Source: Deinococcus marmoris (GTDB taxonomy: Bacteria > Deinococcota > Deinococci > Deinococcales > Deinococcaceae). Taken from it: a stretch of 64,000 bases of DNA. A model generated the notes under the pieces. It worked only from the letters and a program-made list of their open reading frames with translations, was not told the origin of the DNA and did not search any database. Positions 15,818 to 24,207 of the stretch are shown piece by piece. The stretch covers positions 1-64,000 of the forward strand of contig NZ_MSTI01000093.1 of the NCBI RefSeq assembly GCF_001949125.1. The letters are read 5' to 3'. Numbering within the stretch: the stretch's first letter is position 1; each line of letters begins with the position of its first letter. The translations under genes and the position numbers were made by a program.

Positions 15818-16918
15818 CTACATGAATTTCCCGCCGTCCTGAAACACCTCGCCGTCCAGCAGAATCTGCCCGCCCTGCCTCAAATCCTTGATCAGGTCCC
15901 AGTGCAGGGCCGAGATGTTGGTGCCGCCGGTTTCGGGGTAACCGTTGCCCAGCGCCAGATGCACCGTCCCGCCGATCTTCTCGTCGAAGAGGATGTTCTG
16001 GCTGGGACGCTGAATCCCGGCGTTGCTGCCGATGCCCAGCTCTCCCAGCCACTTCGCGCCGTCATCGGTTTCCAGCGCGGCCAGTAGCGCGGCCTCGCCC
16101 TGCTCGGCGCGGGCATCCACCACCAGACCGTCCTTGAAGGTCAGCCGCACGTTCCGCACCGCCGCCCCACCATAGACCGTGGGCAGATCGAACAGGATCT
16201 GACCGTTGGCGCTGGTCTCGATGGGACCGGTGAAGACCTCGCCCGACGGCATGTTGCGTTTGCCGTCACTGTTGACCCAGGTGCGGCCCCCAATATTCAG
16301 CGTCAGATCGGTGTCCTCGCCCACGATGCGGACCTCGCTGGCGCGGGCCAGTCGCTCGATCAACGTTGCCTGCAACTCGCGAATCTCGCCCCATTTCGCC
16401 ACCGGATCAGGGGTGTCCAGAAACATGGCGCTGGAGACGAACGCCTCGTATTCGGACAGGCTCATCTGCGCGGCCTCCGCGCCATAAGCGGTGGGGTACA
16501 GGCTCAGGTTCCAGCGCCGCTGGGCGCGGGCGCGGGCCACCGGGTTCAGCGCCGTGCGGTGACGCGCCACCCGCTGCGGATCGAGACCCTCTGCCGGGGT
16601 AGAGGGCGTCAGGATGCGGATGGAGGCGGCGAGGCTCTCTACTTCCGCCAGAAGCAAAGGCTCAGTGGCGTCCAGCAACGCGTCGGAGGCTAAACGCTGA
16701 AAGTCTTCCAGTTGTGTGGGGTATTCCAGCCGGATCAGCGGGGTTGCGCCGCGTTCCAGCAGCAGGCGGTGCAGTTCTTCCACCAGGGGCAGCGCCAGCG
16801 TGGTGGTCTGCACCAGCACCCGCTCGCCGAGCTGGGCGGCAATGCAGTAGTCGGTCAGCAGACGGGCGTGGGCCTTCGGATCGTAGTTGGTCTGGTCATT
16901 TTTGGTGTGGTCACTCAT
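15818..16918 (-). CDS. M29-family aminopeptidase (aminopeptidase T-like)
   Basis: The 366-residue protein resembles thermophilic aminopeptidases T/PepS: the N-terminal [26 protein letters not shown], the metal-site region [33 protein letters not shown], then NGQILFDLP and a C-terminal [30 protein letters not shown] with His and Asp ligands. It would remove N-terminal residues from peptides in the cytosol using two metal ions. The ATG at 16918 overlaps the upstream SDR stop as ATGA. It is the last gene of the nine-gene operon and fits a role in releasing an amino acid from an imported compound. Confidence 0.85.
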   Translation of the reverse strand: MSDHTKNDQTNYDPKAHARLLTDYCIAAQLGERVLVQTTTLALPLVEELHRLLLERGATPLIRLEYPTQLEDFQRLASDALLDATEPLLLAEVESLAASIRILTPSTPAEGLDPQRVARHRTALNPVARARAQRRWNLSLYPTAYGAEAAQMSLSEYEAFVSSAMFLDTPDPVAKWGEIRELQATLIERLARASEVRIVGEDTDLTLNIGGRTWVNSDGKRNMPSGEVFTGPIETSANGQILFDLPTVYGGAAVRNVRLTFKDGLVVDARAEQGEAALLAALETDDGAKWLGELGIGSNAGIQRPSQNILFDEKIGGTVHLALGNGYPETGGTNISALHWDLIKDLRQGGQILLDGEVFQDGGKFM

Positions 16919-17703
16919 AGACTGGTCACGGCTCCTCCGTCCACGAGCAGCACGCTGCCGTTGACGTAGATGGCGGCGGGCGAACACAGGAACGCGGCCA
17001 CCCGCCCGAATTCCTGCGGCTGGCCCAGACGGCCCATCGGGATCTGCGCCTCGGAGGCGGTGCGAATCTCGGCGCGGCTGATGCCTCGTTTCTGGGCCTG
17101 CGCGTCGTCGAGCTGGTTGATGCGCTCGGTTTCAATCCGTCCGGGGGCCAGCCCGTTGACCTGAATGTTATCAACGGCCAGCTCCAGCGACAGGCTCTTG
17201 CACAGGCCGTACACGGCGGGCCGGAAGGTGTTTGAGAGGGTCAGGTTGTCGATGGGTTTCTTGACGCTGCTGCTCAGCAGGGTCAGGATGCGCCCGCCGC
17301 CCGCCTGCCGCATCAAGGGCAGGGCCAGCCGGACGCTGCGAACCACGCTCATCAGCGTGAGCTGAACCCCGGTGGCCCACTGTTCCTCGCTCAGCGCGGA
17401 GAAATTACCGGGCGGCGGCCCACCCGCGTTGCACACCAGAATGTCCAGCGAACCAAACGCGGTTTGCACCTCGCCGAACAGCCGGGTCAGATCGGTTGCA
17501 TTGGCGACGTCGGCCTCGAAGGCCAGCACTTCATTACCCGTTTCCGCTTGAATGCGTTCTGCCGAAGCCTGAGCGCGGCCCAGATCGCGCGAGCAGATCG
17601 CCACCCGCGCGCCTTCCGCCGATAGAGCCGCCGCTGTCGCGTAGCCCAGGCCCGCGCTGGCCGCCGTCACCAGCGCTGTTTTTCCCTTTAATCCAAGATC
17701 CAT
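16915..17703 (-). CDS. SDR-family NAD(P)-dependent oxidoreductase
   Basis: A classical short-chain dehydrogenase of 262 residues. The nucleotide-binding turn is [12 protein letters not shown], the NAG motif is VCNAGG, the active-site Ser lies in TLLSSSV, and Tyr/Lys lie in YGLCK. This resembles FabG-like and glucose-dehydrogenase-like enzymes. Start and stop overlap both neighbours by ATGA, so it is translationally coupled to the RraA-like gene upstream and the aminopeptidase gene downstream. It presumably oxidises or reduces an intermediate of the same pathway; the substrate is unknown. Confidence 0.85.
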   Translation of the reverse strand: MDLGLKGKTALVTAASAGLGYATAAALSAEGARVAICSRDLGRAQASAERIQAETGNEVLAFEADVANATDLTRLFGEVQTAFGSLDILVCNAGGPPPGNFSALSEEQWATGVQLTLMSVVRSVRLALPLMRQAGGGRILTLLSSSVKKPIDNLTLSNTFRPAVYGLCKSLSLELAVDNIQVNGLAPGRIETERINQLDDAQAQKRGISRAEIRTASEAQIPMGRLGQPQEFGRVAAFLCSPAAIYVNGSVLLVDGGAVTSL

Positions 17704-18401
17704 CAGACGTGCCCGTACTTTTCCAGCACTTCGGGAAGGCTCAGGCCCCGGTTCAGATCCTCACGGATGGAGACTTCCTTGCGGGTCAATTCCTCGGCCC
17801 GCTCCAGCACCGTCTCGGCCAGTTCCTGCGGAACCAGGATCACGCCGTCCACGTCGGCCAGAATAAAATCGCCGGGGCGGACCATGACTCGCTCGGTGGT
17901 GGCTCCCGGCAGATACACCGGCACCTGCCAGGCGTTGACCCCCCAGCGTCCGATGGACTGCACCGGGCTGCGGTACTGCGTGAACACCGGGAAATTCATC
18001 TTGACGATCCATTCGATGTCGCGGATGCCGCCGTCGATCAGCGATCCGACACTGCCCCGGTGCTGCATTCCCAGGGCGATCAGCTCGCCGAAAAAGCAGA
18101 CACCCGACGCCCCGCCGCCGCTCCAGACACTGATTTCGCCGTCTTGCAGACCGGACACGGCCTTCATCTTTTCGGGATCGCCCGTGCCGGGATACGGCGT
18201 CATCTGGCCGCGAATGGTGTAGGCCCAGCCCGCCATCTTGTTCTGCGACTCGTGGATGGGCCAGAAGCTGCTGGCCAAGCCGTAATCGAAGTGGCCCAGC
18301 TCGTCCAGCACGTCGGCGACGTTGGCCGTGTCTACCTTGAGGTAACGTTCGCGCAGTTCGGCCTTGCGCTCCTTGGAAAGGGGTTCGTGTATTGCAGTCA
18401 T
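17703..18401 (-). CDS. RraA/HMG-aldolase-like protein
   Basis: The 232-residue product has the RraA fold signature: a VADVLDELG start, GELIALGMQHRGSVGSLIDGGIRDIEW with the conserved GGIRD loop, and ADVDGVILVPQELAETVLERAEE. Members include 4-hydroxy-4-methyl-2-oxoglutarate aldolases and oxaloacetate decarboxylases as well as the RNase E regulator RraA. In a catabolic operon an aldolase or decarboxylase acting on a keto acid is more likely than RNase control. It overlaps both neighbours by ATGA. Residues 55-75 (WAYTIRGQMTPYPGTGD) match the substrate-side strand of the family. Confidence 0.8.
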   Translation of the reverse strand: MTAIHEPLSKERKAELRERYLKVDTANVADVLDELGHFDYGLASSFWPIHESQNKMAGWAYTIRGQMTPYPGTGDPEKMKAVSGLQDGEISVWSGGGASGVCFFGELIALGMQHRGSVGSLIDGGIRDIEWIVKMNFPVFTQYRSPVQSIGRWGVNAWQVPVYLPGATTERVMVRPGDFILADVDGVILVPQELAETVLERAEELTRKEVSIREDLNRGLSLPEVLEKYGHV

Positions 18402-20014
18402 ACGGTTCCTTGTGGGTGCTGGCGGCGCATCTCGTCCGCGATCAGGGTGACCGGGGCGCAGCCGTAAGAGAGAAGCCGATCATGGAAGACCTGCGGCGCG
18501 AGGTCAAGTTCAGCCCGCAGTTCTCTGATCACCTGGGTGCCCAGCCAGTACATCAGCCGGGTGGCCGGGTAGATGCTGTTGCGGGTGGTTTCGGCCCAGA
18601 CGCGGCCCGGCGCGAAGCCCACCTCGTCACGGTAGAAAGCGCGCATCTGCGCCAGTGTCCACTGTCCGGTGTGCAGGCGGATGTCGGCCAGACAGCAGGC
18701 GGCGTTGCGGAACTCGAACTGCTTGAGCAGCAATTCTTCTTCCGGCGTGTAGAAACCGGGCGCTTCCAGCAGCAGATCCTCGGCATAGCAGGCCCAGCCT
18801 TCCACCAGCGTGCCCGCGCTCAGAAAGGCGATGCCGCTGGCACAGTCCGTGCCGCCCAGTTGCGCCAGTCTGGAGACCGCCTGCCGCGCCCGCGCATTCT
18901 GGGTGTGGTGGCCGATGCTGCCGTGGTGGACGGCATGGACGGCCTTGATGAATGGAATGTTCTGGCCGCGCAGATACGCCGCTGTGTCGTCGCCGGGCGG
19001 GAAAATCCAGTAGATGCTGCCGTCGCCGGGATGCTCGGCGGGCGGTGAACGGTAAAACAGGAAATACAGCGCTCCAGCGGCCTCCCTGGCCCATTCGGGC
19101 AGGAACTCGAAGGCCAGGCCATACTCGCGGGCGGGCGTCACGAGTCCCTCGGCAGCATCCAGAGCGCGGGCGTTCCAGTCCTGATAGGTGGCCTGTACAT
19201 CGTCCAACGGGGGATGCTGCTGTTCCAGTGCGGCCAGTTGCTCCTGCCAGCTTTTGGCCGGGTCAAGCTCGTGAGCCATTTCCACAAGCTCCGAACCCAG
19301 CGCTTCAAACGCAGCCTGCGCTCGCTGTTCCGCCTTCGCCGCAGAAAAGGGCAGGGCGTGGGCCTCGCGCATCAGGAATTCCAGGTAATCGCGTCCGCAG
19401 GCCGGGTCAGCATTCCCCGCCTCTAGAGCTGAGGCGAACACCTGAACGGCGACGGCAGCCTGCACGGCGGGTTCCTGCCACTCCGCCTGATAGTCGGGGT
19501 GTTTGGATAGACCGCGCAGAAGTAGAGCTTCCAGCGCCTCCGCTTCCTTGCGGGCGCGCTCCACCCAGTCGGCGGGCAGATTGAGCTGCTCAAGCGTTTT
19601 CGTTCCCGTGGTCAGAAATTCAGGAATGGCCTTCAGCCGTGCCAGAACAGCGTCCGTGTTCGTCGGGCGTTCGTTCGGCAGCAGCAGGCTGATGACGCCA
19701 AAGGCCGCCTCACCCGTGTAGAAGGCCGGGTTGTGCTGACGGGGCCTTTCCTGCGCCTCGCGCAACGTGACGCGCAACTGGGAACGCAGCAGCCAGAGGT
19801 CCAGTCGTTCGCCCGCCGTCTCCGGTTCAGCCGCGCCACCTCCCACTTCCGACAGGAACGCTTCCAGCTCGGCCCGCTCATGTTCCAGCGCCTCTGCACC
19901 CACCGGAGGCAACTGGTGATCATGCCCCGGCAACCCCATGAACGAGGCGTCCACCGGGCGAAACCGGGCGTGCAGAGCGAGATACTGCTCTACCCACCCT
20001 TCAAGCTGGCTCAC
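18398..20014 (-). CDS. DUF885 family protein with altered HExxxxH motif
   Basis: The 538-residue helical protein belongs to DUF885. The core is VHAVHHGSIGHHTQNA followed later by GTLVEGWACYAEDLLLE. In DUF885 the usual motif is HEGxPGHH, where the Glu would act as in zinc peptidases; here it reads HHGSIGHH, so the Glu is replaced by His. The EGWAxYAE motif is kept. The GTG start overlaps the upstream Gfo/Idh/MocA stop as GTGA. A second DUF885 protein with the motif closer to normal is encoded across the divergent promoter. Likely role: hydrolysis of an amide or peptide, or a non-catalytic relative of such an enzyme. Confidence 0.75.
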   Translation of the reverse strand: MSQLEGWVEQYLALHARFRPVDASFMGLPGHDHQLPPVGAEALEHERAELEAFLSEVGGGAAEPETAGERLDLWLLRSQLRVTLREAQERPRQHNPAFYTGEAAFGVISLLLPNERPTNTDAVLARLKAIPEFLTTGTKTLEQLNLPADWVERARKEAEALEALLLRGLSKHPDYQAEWQEPAVQAAVAVQVFASALEAGNADPACGRDYLEFLMREAHALPFSAAKAEQRAQAAFEALGSELVEMAHELDPAKSWQEQLAALEQQHPPLDDVQATYQDWNARALDAAEGLVTPAREYGLAFEFLPEWAREAAGALYFLFYRSPPAEHPGDGSIYWIFPPGDDTAAYLRGQNIPFIKAVHAVHHGSIGHHTQNARARQAVSRLAQLGGTDCASGIAFLSAGTLVEGWACYAEDLLLEAPGFYTPEEELLLKQFEFRNAACCLADIRLHTGQWTLAQMRAFYRDEVGFAPGRVWAETTRNSIYPATRLMYWLGTQVIRELRAELDLAPQVFHDRLLSYGCAPVTLIADEMRRQHPQGTV

Positions 20015-21135
20015 TGCGCCTCAACCTTCGGCAGGTCCACCCAGCGCCGCTCGCGGAACGACTGCACGATGGCGTTGACCGTCTCCTGGCTCTTGGCCCC
20101 GTCGTAGAAGGTGCATTCGCCGGGCAAATCGTCCAGAATCTCGTCCACCCAGAAGCGGATCAGGTTGCGGTAGTACAGCTCCGGCCAGGGCGTGTGCAGC
20201 GTGGTGCCGGGCGGGTAAGCCGTGTCGGGCAGGTCAATCTTGCGGAACTCCACCGCGTCGGGCGTGGCGAAGTGCAGCGTCTCGGCAATCCCGTTCTCCT
20301 CCACCAGCCGGGCCACCGCCGCGCCCTTGCTGCCGTAGATCCGCAGTTCCACGCCGGGATAGTTGCCCACCGCGATATACGAGGTCTGGAGGATGCCCTG
20401 CGCCCCGCTGGCGAACTCAGCCAGGGCCACCGCGCCGTCCTCCACCGGAATGCGCTGCATACCCTCGTAGCCGCGCACGATGCGTTCGGGGACATAGTTG
20501 TGCAGGCTGCCGATCACACTCTGGTATTCGCCCGCGCACCAGCGCACCAGATCCAGCAGGTGCGAGCCGTAGCCCACGATGGACGAGGGGATCAGTTGCG
20601 TCCAGTCGGCCCCCTGCGGCACCTGACGCAGCGGGTAGTTGGGATCGAGGAACTGCGAGTTCTGCTCCAGGCCGTGGACGTGGAAGATCTCGCCCAGCGT
20701 GCCGTCGTCCACCCACGTCTTGATCTGCCGGATGGCGGGCGAGTAGCGGAAGGTGAAGCCCAGCTTGGTGCGGACACCCTTTTCCTTTGCCAGCGCGGCG
20801 GCGGCAAAGGCATCCTTCGCATCATGCGCCAGCGGCTTCTCGGAAATGACGTGCTTGCCCGCATTAATCGCTGCCAGACTCAGCGGCAGGTGCGTGTCGG
20901 TGGGCGTGCAGACATCCACCATCTGCACCTCGGGATCGTTGATCAGTTCGTGGGCGTCGGTGTAGATCTTGCGGATGCCGAACTGCTTCGCCAGTGCCTC
21001 GGCCCGCTCGGGCACGGTGTCGCAGATGGCCACCAGATCGGCGCGGTCATAGGCGTGGTAGCCCGGCAGGTGGGCCTGCTCGGCCCAGGCATGCGCCCCG
21101 ATCACGCCGACGCCCAGCTTCTTCTGCCCGCTCAT
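20011..21135 (-). CDS. Gfo/Idh/MocA family oxidoreductase (first copy)
   Basis: The 374-residue protein has an N-terminal Rossmann fold (GVGVIGAHAWAEQAHLPGY), VDVCTPTDTHLPLSLAAINAGKHVISEKPLAHD with the EKP motif typical of the family, and a C-terminal substrate domain including GSHLLDLVRWCAGEYQSV. Such enzymes oxidise hydroxyl groups of sugars, inositols or related compounds with NAD(P). It overlaps the upstream ketopantoate-reductase-like gene by ATGA. A second family member is encoded at 29295-30272, so the pathway may have two such steps. Confidence 0.9.
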   Translation of the reverse strand: MSGQKKLGVGVIGAHAWAEQAHLPGYHAYDRADLVAICDTVPERAEALAKQFGIRKIYTDAHELINDPEVQMVDVCTPTDTHLPLSLAAINAGKHVISEKPLAHDAKDAFAAAALAKEKGVRTKLGFTFRYSPAIRQIKTWVDDGTLGEIFHVHGLEQNSQFLDPNYPLRQVPQGADWTQLIPSSIVGYGSHLLDLVRWCAGEYQSVIGSLHNYVPERIVRGYEGMQRIPVEDGAVALAEFASGAQGILQTSYIAVGNYPGVELRIYGSKGAAVARLVEENGIAETLHFATPDAVEFRKIDLPDTAYPPGTTLHTPWPELYYRNLIRFWVDEILDDLPGECTFYDGAKSQETVNAIVQSFRERRWVDLPKVEAQ

Positions 21136-22211
21136 GGCAGCGCCTTACCGATGGAGGCGATATACGCTTCCAGCTCGTCGTAATTCTCAAACCCGAGTTG
21201 CCGCTGGCCGCCCTCGATCTCGTAGATCATCTCGCACAGTCTGGCGTTCAGGCGCGAGTCGGCCCCCACCTGCGCGGCGTAGTCCACCAGTTTGCCGTTG
21301 CTGGAGCGCACCTCTGAGGGGCGGTTGCGGTACACGATGTCCCACCAGATGCCGCTGCCCTTTTTCTTGAACTGATGGGCGTCGGGCTTCTGGTCCTTCT
21401 TGAGCAGCCAGACCGCGTGGTTGATGTTGTCGATCAGCTTCTGTGTATCGGCAGGCGTCTGCGGCTTGTAGTTGGCCGGATCGAAGAAGTCGAAGGCCTC
21501 CACCGTGATGCCGTTGGCCTCGGCAATTTCCAGCGCCTCGCGCACCACCGCGCCCGCGATTTTGGCGTACCGCTCCACGCCCAGCGTCTCGCGGATCGGC
21601 GCATTGACCAGGGCGCTGAAGACTACCTGGGCGCTGTAGACCTCCTTGGCCCAGATCTGGCCCCAGATGTTGTCTGAGAGTTGCACCTCGGTCAGCGCCG
21701 AGAGCATTTCTGCCAGTTCCAGCAGGCGTGGGGTGCGCTCACCCATCATCTCGCCCAGTTGAATGGCCCCCTCATGGACGAATTCCAGGTAGCCGGGGTC
21801 CACCAGCGCGCCGCCGTAATTAGGAATGGAGCCGATCACGCGCTCCAGGCCGCCCAGTCCTGCCTCGGTGAGGCGGGCAGCGATGTCGTGTTCGTTGAAG
21901 CCGTTCTGGTACGACACCACGAACGTCTCGGGGCCGAACAGGGGCAGCACGCTTTCCAGAGCCTCGATGGTGTGCTGGCTCTTGGTGGCGATCAGCACGG
22001 CCTCCAACGGGCCTTCCAGCTCACTGGGGTGCAAGGCTTTCACATCAAAATGTAAGTCGCCGCGCACGCCGTCCACAGTGATTCCATTTGCCTTGATGGC
22101 GTCGATATGCTCGGCCCAGCGGTCCACCAGCGTCACGTCGTGTCCAGCTCCTGCCATATAGGCTCCGGCGAGGCCGCCGATGGCTCCTGCACCCAGAATG
22201 GTGATCTTCAT
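21132..22211 (-). CDS. Ketopantoate reductase-like (ApbA/PanE) oxidoreductase
   Basis: The N-terminus MKITILGAGAIGGLAGAYMAGAGHDVTLVDR is an NADP-binding fold, followed by VLIATKSQHT and VSYQNGFNE, all typical of the ApbA/PanE family. The C-terminus has KGSGIWWDIVYRNRPSEVRSSNGKLV, matching the usual KxSMxxD/RxxEIDxxNG pattern. At 359 residues it is longer than PanE (about 300). A pantothenate role is unlikely in this operon; reduction of a 2-keto acid or oxidation of a 2-hydroxy acid fits better. It lies 29 bp after the DppC-like permease gene. Confidence 0.85.
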   Translation of the reverse strand: MKITILGAGAIGGLAGAYMAGAGHDVTLVDRWAEHIDAIKANGITVDGVRGDLHFDVKALHPSELEGPLEAVLIATKSQHTIEALESVLPLFGPETFVVSYQNGFNEHDIAARLTEAGLGGLERVIGSIPNYGGALVDPGYLEFVHEGAIQLGEMMGERTPRLLELAEMLSALTEVQLSDNIWGQIWAKEVYSAQVVFSALVNAPIRETLGVERYAKIAGAVVREALEIAEANGITVEAFDFFDPANYKPQTPADTQKLIDNINHAVWLLKKDQKPDAHQFKKKGSGIWWDIVYRNRPSEVRSSNGKLVDYAAQVGADSRLNARLCEMIYEIEGGQRQLGFENYDELEAYIASIGKALP

Positions 22212-22240
22212 GTTGTCTCCTTGTTTTGAGTTGGCGGGTT

Positions 22241-23131
22241 TCAGTTGCGTGGATCGAAGGCGTCACGCAAACCGTCGCCCAGGAAGTTGACGGCCAGGAC
22301 GGTAATCAGGATCATCAGGCCCGGAAAGACGGCCAGCCACGGCGCGGCGGTCAGCCACTGGCTGGCGTAGTTCAGCAGGTTGCCCCAGGTGGGCGTCGGC
22401 GGCTGCACGCCCAGGCCCAGGAACGACAGCGCACTTTCGAGCATGATGGTGCCGCCCACTGACAGCGTGGTAGACACGATGATCGGGCCAAGGGCGTTGG
22501 GCAGGATGTGGCGGAACATCACGCGGTTGTCGCCGCCGCCCAGTGCGCGCGACGCTTCCACGAACTCGCGCTCGCGCAGGCTCAGGAACTGGCTGCGCAC
22601 CAGCCGGGCCGTGCCCATCCAGCTCAGGCTGCCCACGATGGCGATCAGCAGGGCCACGCTGGGCCGCAGGATGCCCGACAGCAGGATGATCAGCGGCAGC
22701 AACGGAATGCACAGCACCACGTCGGTGATGCGCATCAGCACGGTGTCCGTCCAGCCCCGGTAATAGCCGGACAGCGCGCCCACCAGGGTGCCCAGGAAGG
22801 TGGCCAGCAGCGCGCTGAACAGCCCCACCATCAGCGAGATGCGCGCGCCGTACAGCACCCGCGTGAAGGCGTCGCGGCCCAGTTGATCGGTGCCCATCCA
22901 GTGTGCGGCGCTGGGCGGCTGCGGCTGGCCGATGATGCTGGCGTCCTGGCCGTCGAAGGTATACGGCGCGAGAAGCGGCGCGAAGATGGCCAGCAGGCCC
23001 AGCAGGATCAGCACCACCAGACCCAGCACGGCCAGTTTGTGTTTCAGGAAGCGGGCGATCAACGTGGGCCAGAAGCCCTCGCGCCGTTGGCGTTTGCCCG
23101 GTGCGGTGCGGTTCTCAAGGGTCTCAGTCAT
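22241..23131 (-). CDS. Dipeptide/oligopeptide-type ABC permease (DppC-like)
   Basis: The 296-residue membrane protein has the DppC/OppC layout: a cytosolic N-terminus, a first helix (LAVLGLVVLILLGLLAIFAPLL), a periplasmic loop ending HWMGTDQLGRDAFTRVLYGARISL (the family signature), and the EAA loop EFVEASRALGGGDNRVMFRHILPNALGPII. It overlaps the upstream permease gene by 8 bp. Together with DppB and the binding protein it forms an importer, but no ATP-binding subunit gene is present in the cluster. Confidence 0.92.
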   Translation of the reverse strand: MTETLENRTAPGKRQRREGFWPTLIARFLKHKLAVLGLVVLILLGLLAIFAPLLAPYTFDGQDASIIGQPQPPSAAHWMGTDQLGRDAFTRVLYGARISLMVGLFSALLATFLGTLVGALSGYYRGWTDTVLMRITDVVLCIPLLPLIILLSGILRPSVALLIAIVGSLSWMGTARLVRSQFLSLREREFVEASRALGGGDNRVMFRHILPNALGPIIVSTTLSVGGTIMLESALSFLGLGVQPPTPTWGNLLNYASQWLTAAPWLAVFPGLMILITVLAVNFLGDGLRDAFDPRN

Positions 23132-24077
23132 AGCGAATCCTGGGATCGATCAGGCTGTAGGCCAGATCTGCGACGAGGTTGCTGACCACCAGCGCGAAGG
23201 AGCCGACCATCAGCAGGGCCATCAGCACCGGGTAATCGCGTCCGTTCATCGAGTCGATAAACAGGCGGCCCAGGCCCGGCCAGGCGAAGATCGTCTCGGT
23301 AATCACCGCGCCAGAGAGGATCGCCGCCGAGTCCAGCGCTACCACCGTGACCACCGGAATCAGGGCGTTCCTGAAAGCGTGGGAATACGTGACCCGCCGG
23401 GCCGAGACGCCCTTGGCGCGGGCGGTGCGGATGTAGTCTTGGTTCAGGATTTCCACCATGCTGGAGCGCATGTAACGGCTCCAGCCCGCCACCGAGGCGA
23501 AGGCCAGGATGAACACGGGCAGGGCCAGATGGCGCAGGATGTCGAGCAGCGAACCGTCTCCGATGGTCTGCATACCCGCCGAGGGCAGCAGTCTCCACTG
23601 CACCGCGAACAGCAGTTGCAGCATCAGCGCCAGCCAAAACACGGGCATGCTGATGCCCAGAAAGGACATCAGGGTAATGAAGTAGTCCACCCCGGTGTAG
23701 CGGCGGGTGGCGCTCAGGATGCCCAGGGGCAACGCCACGACCAGGGCCAGGAAAAAGGCGCTGCCGCTCAGCATCAGCGTGGCGGGCACGCGCGACAGTA
23801 CCTCCTCCATCACAGGCTGCGCGGTACGGATGGAAAAACCCCACTCGCCCTGGAAGAAGGCCGTGACCCACCTGAAATACTGCACGGGCAACGGCTGATC
23901 CAGCCCGAAGGCGCGTTTCATCTGCTCCAGCGCTTCCTGCGTCACAGAAGGGTTGTCGGCGTAGACGTCCAGTGGACCGCCAGGGGCCAGGTGCAGCACC
24001 CCGAACAGAATCAGCGAGACGCCCAGCAGCAGCGGGATCATGCCCAGCAGGCGTTTAAAGATGTACGACAGACTCAT
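23124..24077 (-). CDS. Dipeptide/oligopeptide-type ABC permease (DppB-like)
   Basis: The 317-residue membrane protein has the DppB/OppB features: a leading helix (LLGMIPLLLGVSLILFGVLHLAPGGP), the GLDQPLPVQYFRW segment, and the EAA loop DYIRTARAKGVSARRVTYSHAFRNALIPVV. It follows the binding-protein gene after a 130-bp gap with a strong hairpin, which would allow the binding protein to be made in excess over the permeases. Confidence 0.92.
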   Translation of the reverse strand: MSLSYIFKRLLGMIPLLLGVSLILFGVLHLAPGGPLDVYADNPSVTQEALEQMKRAFGLDQPLPVQYFRWVTAFFQGEWGFSIRTAQPVMEEVLSRVPATLMLSGSAFFLALVVALPLGILSATRRYTGVDYFITLMSFLGISMPVFWLALMLQLLFAVQWRLLPSAGMQTIGDGSLLDILRHLALPVFILAFASVAGWSRYMRSSMVEILNQDYIRTARAKGVSARRVTYSHAFRNALIPVVTVVALDSAAILSGAVITETIFAWPGLGRLFIDSMNGRDYPVLMALLMVGSFALVVSNLVADLAYSLIDPRIRYD

Positions 24078-24147
24078 GAAGCTCCCTTCGCAGGTGGGAT
24101 GGCGTTGACATCAGGCGCAGCGGTCAAGGTCAGGCGCAGAGATCAAG

Positions 24148-24199
24148 CGCGCAGGCCCCGCAGGCCGGGTGGAGACGGGCCGGGTGCGGGGCCTGCGCG
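24148..24199 (-). repeat. Strong 15-bp stem between binding-protein and permease genes
   Basis: A 15-bp arm at 24148-24162 and its exact complement at 24185-24199 flank a 22-nt loop, starting 9 bp after the leftward binding-protein stop codon. No U-run follows. Such stems after a binding-protein gene are known to protect upstream mRNA and lower permease expression (as between malE and malF), and that role is the likeliest here. Confidence 0.6.
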
Positions 24200-24207
24200 G
24201 CTGGCCC

